Under the pieces are notes generated by a model. The model had not been told where the DNA came from and did not search any database. It saw only the letters and a program-made list of their open reading frames with translations. Shown one piece after another: positions 13,873 to 19,015 of a DNA stretch of 20,081 nt (positions are counted from its first letter, which is position 1; each line of letters opens with the position of its first letter). The translations under genes and the position numbers were made by a program. Source of the DNA: a virus; the IMG/VR virus record IMGVR_UViG_3300045936_000177, positions 1-20,081 of that record, one strand, 5' to 3'.

Positions 13873-13899
13873 TCAGGCGGCGGCGGCGTAGGTCCGAAA
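13873..13899 (-). pseudogene. Relic 3' end of the major tail protein gene
   Basis: Minus-strand codons here encode QFRTYAAAA then TGA; the working major tail protein ends VQQETYAAAA then TAA at 14637. The shared T-Y-A-A-A-A-stop is encoded with a different codon at every one of the seven positions (ACC TAC GCC GCC GCC GCC TGA here; ACG TAT GCT GCG GCT GCA TAA in the gene). The relic begins right at the HNH2 promoter. This is read as the original gene end, cut off when HNH2 and a recoded end were inserted. Confidence 0.72.
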
Positions 13900-13900
13900 C

Positions 13901-13939
13901 TGGTACAATTGCGGCGTCAGTTTCCTGCTGACTTGCCGC
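13901..13939 (+). promoter_or_regulatory. Extended -10 promoter and leader hairpin of HNH gene 2
   Basis: TGG-TACAAT (13901-13909) is an extended -10. A stem follows at once: 13911-13920 pairs with 13928-13939 (5 + 5 bp with a 2-nt bulge, 7-nt loop). With a start near 13916 only the inner stem would be in the RNA. No -35 is evident, as usual for extended -10 promoters. Confidence 0.5.
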
Positions 13940-13962
13940 ATTCGTCCCGGAGAAATCGGCCA

Positions 13963-14631
13963 ATGGAGACGACGTGCCCCCAATGCCAGCGAGTTTTTGC
14001 GCTTCGCCCCTGCGACGTACGGAAGGGCAAGCGATTCTGTTCGCGTGCGTGCTACGACAAAAGCCGCGACGCTCAACCGAAGGCGGATAGGCAGTGCGTC
14101 TGTCGGCAATGCGGTGAGACGTTCCATCCGCATCCGAGCAGCCCCGGCATCTACTGCTCGTACAGGTGCCGCGCCGCGTTTCAGAAGGGCGAGCACCACA
14201 ACCGCTACCAGGGCGGTCAGGTGACGTTGACGTGCGAGCAATGCGGCAGGGAGTTCTCGGTCTATCCCAGCCGCACGCGGCGAAAGAGTCCGGCGAAGTT
14301 GTGCTCGAAGGCGTGCACCGCGCTCTACCAGCGCGGCCCGAACGCTCCAGGGTGGAAGGGCGGACGGTTTCTTGATCCGCAGGGATACGTCGTGGTCTAC
14401 GCCCCGAACCATCCCCGTGCCTTCAACAACCACGTCTACGAACACATCCTCGTCGCTGAGGCGACACTTGGCCGGTCTCTGATGCCCGGAGAGGAGGTCC
14501 ATCACGACGACGAAGTCAGGGACAACAACGACCCATCCAACCTCATCGTGCTGACCACGTCTGAGCATCAGAAACTCCATCGCGCCAGAGAGAAGCAGAA
14601 ACGACTTATTCAGTCGAATACTGCTACGTAA
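13963..14631 (+). CDS. HNH homing endonuclease 2 with three zinc ribbons
   Basis: A 222-aa protein. Three Cys4 zinc-ribbon modules stand in series: CPQC...CSRAC (5-30), CRQC...CSYRC (47-69), CEQC...CSKAC (91-118), probably for DNA binding. The HNH core follows: DPQGYVVVYAPNHP, HVYEHILVAEATLGRSL, EEVHHDD (H180/H181), PSNLIVL (N193) and EHQKLH (H202). ATG13963 has GGAG 10 nt upstream; the in-frame extension to 13810 crosses the promoter and is rejected. The stop lies 5 nt from the opposing stop of the major tail protein. It is flanked by the relic (left) and recoded working end (right) of that gene, pointing to insertion near the gene's 3' end. Confidence 0.9.
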   Translation: METTCPQCQRVFALRPCDVRKGKRFCSRACYDKSRDAQPKADRQCVCRQCGETFHPHPSSPGIYCSYRCRAAFQKGEHHNRYQGGQVTLTCEQCGREFSVYPSRTRRKSPAKLCSKACTALYQRGPNAPGWKGGRFLDPQGYVVVYAPNHPRAFNNHVYEHILVAEATLGRSLMPGEEVHHDDEVRDNNDPSNLIVLTTSEHQKLHRAREKQKRLIQSNTAT

Positions 14632-14636
14632 ACGGC

Positions 14637-15170
14637 TTATGCAGCCGCAGCATACGTCTCCTGTTGCACCCTTGAGAGGAGCACACCCGAGATCGCCACG
14701 CCCTCGAAGTCGAGGCTCGGCTCGTCCCAGGCGTCGCCCGAGAGTTCTTCGGCGGGACCGCTCGTCACGAGCAGCTTCTTGAGGTTGACCTGGTAGCCCT
14801 CGCCGGAGACCGCCCGGTTGAACGTCGTCGCCGTCGCCTGAAAGTAGGTCGAGCCCGCCGACGCGCTTTCGTCGAGGGTGTTGAGTTCGGTCGTCCCCGT
14901 CCCGGACGGCACCACCGACCCGCCGACCATCACGGCGAGGGCCGCCAGCGGCACCGAGCCGATCGTGATCGATCCCGTCAGCCGCTTGGGGAGGCGGACG
15001 ATCGCGATCGTCGTGTTGTCGCCGGTCTGCTCGTCGGAGTCGGACTCGACATCCCAACTGATCGACTTGGAGCCGTAGACGTCGACGTTGCTGCCCGGCG
15101 TGTCGCCGGTCAGCAGCGCGACCTTGAGGTCTTCGAGTCCGCGGGGGACCACTTGCGTCGTCAGGGCCAT
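14637..15170 (-). CDS. Major tail protein
   Basis: A 177-aa protein of the size of siphovirus tail tube subunits, encoded between the neck genes and the chaperone/tape measure pair. The beta-rich pattern fits a tube protein: RGLEDLKVALLTGDTPGSN, VDVYGSKSISWDVESDSDEQ (a loop and strand motif common to tube proteins), TIAIVRLPKRLTGSITIGSV, YFQATATTFNRAVSGEGYQV, and SLDFEGVAISGVLLSRVQQE. GGAGG lies 5 nt before ATG15170, which follows the preceding stop by one base. The last codons (TAT GCT GCG GCT GCA TAA) depart from the GC-ending habit of the gene and look recoded. Confidence 0.85.
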   Translation of the reverse strand: MALTTQVVPRGLEDLKVALLTGDTPGSNVDVYGSKSISWDVESDSDEQTGDNTTIAIVRLPKRLTGSITIGSVPLAALAVMVGGSVVPSGTGTTELNTLDESASAGSTYFQATATTFNRAVSGEGYQVNLKKLLVTSGPAEELSGDAWDEPSLDFEGVAISGVLLSRVQQETYAAAA

Positions 15171-15171
15171 C

Positions 15172-15408
15172 TCAGCCTCCGTTCTGGTCTGCTACGGCCG
15201 GTCCCTCCGGCCCCGCCTCCGCGATCGATTCGGGCACCTCGCGCCCGGTCGTCATGTCGAACACGTGCCGGTGCGACCCGTCCTCGCCGCACCGCTTCTC
15301 TTTGCACGGCGGCGTCTCCAAGAACCGCCCGGCGATGGCCGTCCCGAAGTAGGCCCCGCCCGGCGCGACAAGCCGGATTCGGCCGGTGCTAGCTCCGCCA
15401 GGTGCCAA
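15172..15408 (-). CDS. Small Cys/His protein (unrecognised)
   Basis: About 78 aa from a tentative TTG15408 (MAPGGASTGRIRLVAPGG), ending one base before the major tail protein start. The centre has AYFGTAIAGRFLETPPC and then CKEKRCGEDGSHRHVF, a C-x4-C-x5-H-x-H spacing that could bind a metal, followed by DMTTGREVPESIAEAGPEG. It overlaps the end of the 16093 gene in the +1 frame. No good ribosome site precedes TTG; AGGAGGG lies ~27 nt upstream, so expression by frameshift from the upstream gene or another start is possible. The upstream part of this open frame (to 15579) is Arg-rich shadow. Function unknown. Confidence 0.5.
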   Translation of the reverse strand: MAPGGASTGRIRLVAPGGAYFGTAIAGRFLETPPCKEKRCGEDGSHRHVFDMTTGREVPESIAEAGPEGPAVADQNGG

Positions 15409-16093
15409 CGGTGCCCGTCCGATCCAGTCCGACCAGTCCCTCCTCGCGGCCGGAGCGCACCCGAAGGCGCTTCTCCTCCGCCGAGAGCGGCGCGCTCTTG
15501 AGCTTCCTGCGGCGCAGGTAGTCGATGAACCGCCGCCACGCCTCGTCGTCGGCGGGCTGCGGCGGCAGGGCGTCGGCATGGCTGCCGAGCACGCGGAACG
15601 GGCTGCGCGGCCGGCGCACCCGCTCCCCCTTGATCAGCCAGTACTCGCCGAGGGCGAACAGGTTGTCGAGGTCGGCGAAGTCCACCTCCACGACGTAGGT
15701 ACCGGGCTCCTTGCCGAACCGGTAGGTCTTCGTCAGCCCGTCGCGCGGCCCGAGCGTCCAGCCCGTCACGCCGTCGATCCGCGGTTGCCGCCAGAACGTC
15801 AACTGCCCGAGCACGAGGCGTTCGGTGGCGGTCAGCAGCCCCCGCAGCCGCAGCGCCCTCACGAGCTCCGCGTCGAACGGTGACGGGTCGCCGATCCACT
15901 CGACGAGGGCCTTCCGCGGTGGGACGTACCGTGCGTCGATGGGCGAGAAGTCCGGCGCGGCCGGGCGCCCGAAGAGTTCGTCGCGGTGGCGCTCGACGCT
16001 GGGGTCGGACCCGCCGACGACGACGAGGCGGTCGTCGCGCTCCCGCGCGATCTTGGCCCCGATCGCGAGTGCCCGTTCGACGTCCAGGCCCAT
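15389..16093 (-). CDS. Unrecognised 234-aa protein between tail terminator and tail tube genes
   Basis: Soluble-looking protein starting MGLDVERALAIGAKIARERD, 3 nt after the preceding stop. It has a mixed alpha/beta N-terminus (DDRLVVVGGSDPSVERHRDE), a Pro-rich middle, a helical segment (AELVRALRLRGLLTATERLV), a beta part (GLTKTYRFGKEPGTYVVEVD) followed by LDNLFALGEYWLIKGERVRR, and a basic C-terminus (RRFIDYLRRRKLK). No family is recognised. Siphovirus neck and tail tube genes are usually adjacent, so an extra gene of this size here is uncommon; it may be a virion or assembly accessory. Confidence 0.6.
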   Translation of the reverse strand: MGLDVERALAIGAKIARERDDRLVVVGGSDPSVERHRDELFGRPAAPDFSPIDARYVPPRKALVEWIGDPSPFDAELVRALRLRGLLTATERLVLGQLTFWRQPRIDGVTGWTLGPRDGLTKTYRFGKEPGTYVVEVDFADLDNLFALGEYWLIKGERVRRPRSPFRVLGSHADALPPQPADDEAWRRFIDYLRRRKLKSAPLSAEEKRLRVRSGREEGLVGLDRTGTVGTWRS

Positions 16094-16096
16094 CGC

Positions 16097-16540
16097 CTAG
16101 GCCCCCACCGCCCACAGGCCGTCGACCTGCAGGCGCATCATGCCGACGACCAGCCCCGGAATCACCGGATCGTCGTCGACGGCGACGCGACCGACCACCT
16201 TGACGCCGGCGCCGGTCCCGTTCGGCCCCGTCACGTGGCGCGGGATCGTGGTCCGGGCGATCTCCCAGGCCGCCTCCACGGCGGCGCGTCCGTCGTCGGT
16301 CGCCTCCGCCTGGAACCAGACCTGAGGGAAGCCACCGAAGGCCGTCTCCTTGCCGCCGGGGTCGTGGTCCTCGCCCCGGTCGATCACGGCAGCCGCGGGC
16401 AACGGGCGACCGAACGCGTCGAACGCCGCCGGCGTCCCCTCGCGGGTGAGCCGCGTCGGATGGACGCCACCCGTGAGGACGGCCGTCAAGGACGGCGCCC
16501 CGGCGAGTGCGGCGTAGACGGCGGAGGCCACCGGTCCCAT
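16097..16540 (-). CDS. Tail terminator-like protein
   Basis: A 147-aa protein. The N-terminus (VASAVYAALAGAPSLTAVLT, then GGVHP) resembles siphovirus tail terminators (DUF3168/gpU-like), where a short helix precedes a value-in-loop 'L-x-G-x-V' turn. FPQVWFQAEATDDGRAAVEA matches the 'P-x-V-x-F' strand plus helix of that fold, and VVGMMRLQVDGLW near the end is a final strand. Terminators cap the tail tube and join it to the head. Position before the tail tube gene supports the call. ATG16540 follows the preceding stop by one base. Confidence 0.6.
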   Translation of the reverse strand: MGPVASAVYAALAGAPSLTAVLTGGVHPTRLTREGTPAAFDAFGRPLPAAAVIDRGEDHDPGGKETAFGGFPQVWFQAEATDDGRAAVEAAWEIARTTIPRHVTGPNGTGAGVKVVGRVAVDDDPVIPGLVVGMMRLQVDGLWAVGA

Positions 16541-16541
16541 C

Positions 16542-16772
16542 CTAATCCTCGTTTTCGGGCGTTGGGCCCGTCCGGGACCGTTTGACGGTCTTTGGTGGGG
16601 CGTCGGCGGTCGCGTCGGCGTCCAGCGTCACGGTCTCGCCCTCCCGCGTCAGCGGCTGCGTCGCCGCCTCGCCGTAGTCGGGGATCTCCATCGTGGTCGG
16701 CGGGATTGGCTCCGGCACGTCCACGAAGCCGCTCGCATCGCCGGGATCGGGGGTCGTCGAGGTCGATCGCAT
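16542..16772 (-). CDS. Small acidic Pro/Thr-rich protein
   Basis: A 76-aa low-complexity protein (MRSTSTTPDPGDASGFVDVP, later EIPDYGEAATQPL and TLDADATADAPPKTVKRSR). Probably intrinsically disordered. Tight packing with both neighbours (stop one base before the terminator start; start 6 nt after the neck gene stop) and good frame continuity support a real gene. No function can be named; short disordered proteins at such sites are sometimes assembly factors. Confidence 0.5.
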   Translation of the reverse strand: MRSTSTTPDPGDASGFVDVPEPIPPTTMEIPDYGEAATQPLTREGETVTLDADATADAPPKTVKRSRTGPTPENED

Positions 16773-16778
16773 CGGGGC

Positions 16779-17135
16779 CTACTTTCCGACGAGGCGCCGC
16801 AGCGCCGCCAGGATCTGTGGGTAGTGCGTTTCGAGCGTCGGCAAGAGGATCGCGAACCGCCCTTGGTTGGCCAGCTCCAACCATTTCCCGTACTCAACGG
16901 TCGTTGCGAGGACGATCACGACCGCCGTCGCCGTTTGGATCGCCTTCGCCCGCAACCCCTGCCGGGCGTTGGTGGTCCGGTCGGTCCAGGGGGCGTTCTG
17001 CTGCGCGTACGCCTGCATCCTGGCCGCGAAGTACTCCGCCAGCGAGAAGACCGCCGCCAGGAGTCGCTTTTCGTACGACTCCAACCCGGCCACGATCACC
17101 GATGGCGGCACAATCCACCTGAAGGACGTCGCCAT
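16779..17135 (-). CDS. Neck protein, HK97 gp10-like
   Basis: A 118-aa protein with the plan of the gp10 family of head-tail joining proteins: helix (LESYEKRLLAAVFSLAEYFA, then ARMQAYAQQNAPWTDRT), the conserved 'A-P-x-x-T-x-x-x-R-x-x-L' turn here as APWTDRTTNARQGL, a hydrophobic strand (TAVVIVLATTVEYGKWLELA), then NQGRFAILLPTLETHYP and a C-terminal helix. Order relative to connector and tail terminator is as in HK97-like phages. Confidence 0.72.
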   Translation of the reverse strand: MATSFRWIVPPSVIVAGLESYEKRLLAAVFSLAEYFAARMQAYAQQNAPWTDRTTNARQGLRAKAIQTATAVVIVLATTVEYGKWLELANQGRFAILLPTLETHYPQILAALRRLVGK

Positions 17136-17138
17136 CGC

Positions 17139-17507
17139 CTACGGCCTCCCGACATCGATGGTCGCCTCAGCGAAGATGGAGCCGGCATCATCGAACACGC
17201 GTGTGATGACGCCAGTGACATCCTGAAGCCGGAAGCGGTCGCCCTGCGCGACGTCGAATCCGTCCGCTCGCGGTCGCCGGAACACCACGTCCGCTTGCGT
17301 CTCGCTCATCGACTGCGTCCCGCCGACTCGCCGGCTGTTGCGCCGGCTCACCCAATCGACAACCACCGCTTGTGCGTCGATCTCAACCCCGTCCCGATTC
17401 AGGATCAGGTCGGTGGCGGGATCGGCCACGGCACGGGCGGTGGCGAACCCATCGCGGCGGAGGCGCTTGATGGCCGCGACGTCGGCAGGCGCGAGCAGGG
17501 ACGGCAT
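17139..17507 (-). CDS. Head-closure (stopper)-like protein
   Basis: A 122-aa protein located between the connector and the gp10-like gene, where the head completion or stopper protein is expected. It opens with a helix (APADVAAIKRLRRDGFATAR), then beta strands including EIDAQAVVVDWVSRR, ADVVFRRPRADGFDVAQGDR (the 'G-D' turn before a strand is typical of such small beta-barrel head-tail proteins), and FRLQDVTGVITRVFDD. Family assignment is by context and beta-barrel pattern rather than a diagnostic motif. Confidence 0.58.
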   Translation of the reverse strand: MPSLLAPADVAAIKRLRRDGFATARAVADPATDLILNRDGVEIDAQAVVVDWVSRRNSRRVGGTQSMSETQADVVFRRPRADGFDVAQGDRFRLQDVTGVITRVFDDAGSIFAEATIDVGRP

Positions 17508-17513
17508 CGCGCC

Positions 17514-17723
17514 CTACCGCGCCTTGCCGGTGTGGTCGGCGGTGATCGTGCCCTCGGTGTGCGGGCGCTTCTTCGCCGTTGTGCGCGCGGGCGCCGGATC
17601 GATCTGCATCTCGTCGTCGTCCGCGTCGTCGTCGGCATCGGCCCCAAAGTCATCGGCCGCGTTCGCCGCCGCCTTGGCCTCGGCCTCTGCCTTGGCCTTC
17701 ATCTCCGCGTCGGTCTGTCGCAT
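17514..17723 (-). CDS. Small Ala/Asp-rich protein
   Basis: A 69-aa protein starting MRQTDAEMKAKAEAEAKAAA (charged helix) followed by an acidic run (DDFGADADDDADDDEMQID) and a basic C-terminus (TTAKKRPHTEG). Likely a helix plus disordered tail. It is packed between connector and head-closure genes with 3-6 nt gaps. It is similar in style to the 16542-16772 product; function unknown. Confidence 0.5.
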   Translation of the reverse strand: MRQTDAEMKAKAEAEAKAAANAADDFGADADDDADDDEMQIDPAPARTTAKKRPHTEGTITADHTGKAR

Positions 17724-17726
17724 CGC

Positions 17727-18143
17727 CTACCATCCTTCCTGGAATTGCCAGTCGTACGGGCGCCGGTACTCCGGCGTCGTGTCCCCGCCGCGCGTCGGCT
17801 TGGAGACCGAGGTCTGCCCGCTCGCCGTCGCGGCCGCGATCCTCTTCGTCAGTCCCGCGATCAGGTCTGTCAGGGCCTTGACTCGATTCTGCCAGGCGAC
17901 GCGGGTCGCGTCGTCGCCGTAGCTGGTCGGGCTTTGGGCCACCTTCGCCAGCGCCGCCCTGGCGCTGACGAGCAGCGCCGCTTCCTCGGTCGCCTCGGCG
18001 GCCAGGATCGCGAGGTAGGTCTCGTCCTGGAGCCACGCCCCGGACTCGCCCGTCTCCGGATCGATCTCGACCGCGGTGTCTCCCACGGCGAGACGAATCC
18101 TATCGAGTGCGGTGCCGAGTCCGGGATCGAAGGTCGCGCTCAT
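17727..18143 (-). CDS. Head-tail connector protein (gp6/gp15-like adaptor)
   Basis: A 138-aa protein, first gene after the capsid gene. It opens MSATFDPGLGTALDRIRLAV with GDTAVE, then helices typical of phage adaptor proteins: LQDETYLAILAAEATEEAAL, VSARAALAKVAQSPTSYGDD, and AWQNRVKALTDLIAGLTKRI, ending with an aromatic tail (YDWQFQEGW). The Ala-rich multi-helix plan, size and place fit the connector under the portal. ATG18143 is chosen because the longer TTG18200 start falls inside the hairpin of the HNH3 leader; a GGGG stretch precedes ATG. A separate frame ends in TGA overlapping this ATG, as if an upstream gene once ended here. Confidence 0.68.
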   Translation of the reverse strand: MSATFDPGLGTALDRIRLAVGDTAVEIDPETGESGAWLQDETYLAILAAEATEEAALLVSARAALAKVAQSPTSYGDDATRVAWQNRVKALTDLIAGLTKRIAAATASGQTSVSKPTRGGDTTPEYRRPYDWQFQEGW

Positions 18144-18151
18144 GTCGTAGC

Positions 18152-18184
18152 CCCGAATCCCGCAGAGATATGCGATAATTCGGG
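18152..18184 (+). promoter_or_regulatory. Promoter of HNH gene 3 with flanking inverted repeat
   Basis: Extended -10 TGC-GATAAT (TG 18171-18172, hexamer 18174-18179). It lies within GCGATAATTCG (18172-18182), identical to the HNH1 upstream sequence. CCCGAAT (18152-18158) and ATTCGGG (18178-18184) form a 7-bp inverted repeat enclosing the promoter, a possible operator. Confidence 0.5.
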
Positions 18185-18190
18185 CACGCG

Positions 18191-18220
18191 AAAAGGCCAA
18201 CGCGCGGGAACGCGTTGGCC
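18191..18220 (-). terminator. Perfect hairpin in HNH3 leader, intrinsic terminator on the minus strand
   Basis: Perfect 10-bp stem (18195-18204 with 18211-18220) and 6-nt loop. On the minus strand it is followed by TTTT (18194-18191), a good intrinsic terminator form between the capsid gene and the rest of the operon. On the plus strand it sits a few bases after the HNH3 start site, as in HNH1. Confidence 0.62.
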
Positions 18221-18262
18221 GGATCGCACCCTCATCCGGCCTGTTAGGGAGGTCAGAATCCG

Positions 18263-19015
18263 ATGCGCCAGAAGCGTACCAGTCGTCGTCCCCTCATTGC
18301 TCGCGTCTGTGAGCGATGTGGTGTTGAGTTCATGGCGTGGCAAAGCAAGGTGGATGTGGGCGGAGCGCGCTTTTGCGGTTACGCCTGTTGGCTCGAACAC
18401 AGACGACAGCAAACGGTCGAATGCGCCTGTGAGCAGTGCGGCAAAGCGTTCACCGTGGGGGCGGCGACGTTCGCCAAGCGCGGCGCACGCTACTGCGGAC
18501 GCCGCTGCGCGACTCTGGCGGCAATCACGCCGTTGCGCGATCGGTTCTGGACAAGGGTCAACAAGACCGACACCTGTTGGTTGTGGACGGGGAGCACCGC
18601 CGGACAGAGCGGATACGGCGTGATTGGCATCGGCCCACGCGGTGCCGGGAAGATTTACACCCACCGGCTCTCCTACGAGATCCACGTCGGACCGATCCCC
18701 GAAGGGATGCGGGTCTGCCACAACTGCCCTGAGGGCGACAATCCCCTTTGCTGTAACCCCGCGCACCTGTTCCTTGGCACCGATGCCGACAACGCCGCCG
18801 ACAAAGTTGCAAAGGGAAGGCAGACACGCGGAGAGTCGAACGCCTCCACAAAGCTGACCGAAGCGCAAGCCAGGACCGCCCTGTCGATCGACACCAGCCA
18901 GCGCGGAGCCGTCGCCAAACTCGCACGCGAATTCGGCGTCAGTCACGCGACGATTTGTGATGTCATTAGCGGCAGGACGTGGAAGCATCTGCGTCCAGAC
19001 CCTTCTCTTGGCTAA
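18263..19015 (+). CDS. HNH homing endonuclease 3 with two zinc ribbons and HTH
   Basis: A 250-aa protein. Two Cys4 modules: CERC...CGYAC (16-42) and CEQC...CGRRC (56-82). Then CWLWTG...GYGVI (105-120) and the HNH_3-type core: THRLSYE (H134), VCHNC (H153), CCNPAHLFLG (N165, H168), followed by the usual DNAADKVAKGR tail. The C-terminal helix-turn-helix (AKLAREFGVSHATICDVISG, then RTWKH) resembles that of HNH1, suggesting a shared origin. GGGAGG lies 10 nt before ATG. It stands between capsid and connector genes on the opposite strand. Its TAA overlaps the capsid TAG by two bases, leaving no intergenic space. Confidence 0.92.
   Translation: MRQKRTSRRPLIARVCERCGVEFMAWQSKVDVGGARFCGYACWLEHRRQQTVECACEQCGKAFTVGAATFAKRGARYCGRRCATLAAITPLRDRFWTRVNKTDTCWLWTGSTAGQSGYGVIGIGPRGAGKIYTHRLSYEIHVGPIPEGMRVCHNCPEGDNPLCCNPAHLFLGTDADNAADKVAKGRQTRGESNASTKLTEAQARTALSIDTSQRGAVAKLAREFGVSHATICDVISGRTWKHLRPDPSLG

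Noticed and set aside
13873-15057. 394-aa minus-strand open frame
   Set aside because: Mostly shadow of the tail protein gene and antisense of HNH2; only its last codons matter, as the relic tail protein end.
18144-18200. TTG18200 start for the connector gene
   Set aside because: Lies within the HNH3 leader hairpin and lacks a ribosome site; ATG18143 gives a normal connector N-terminus.
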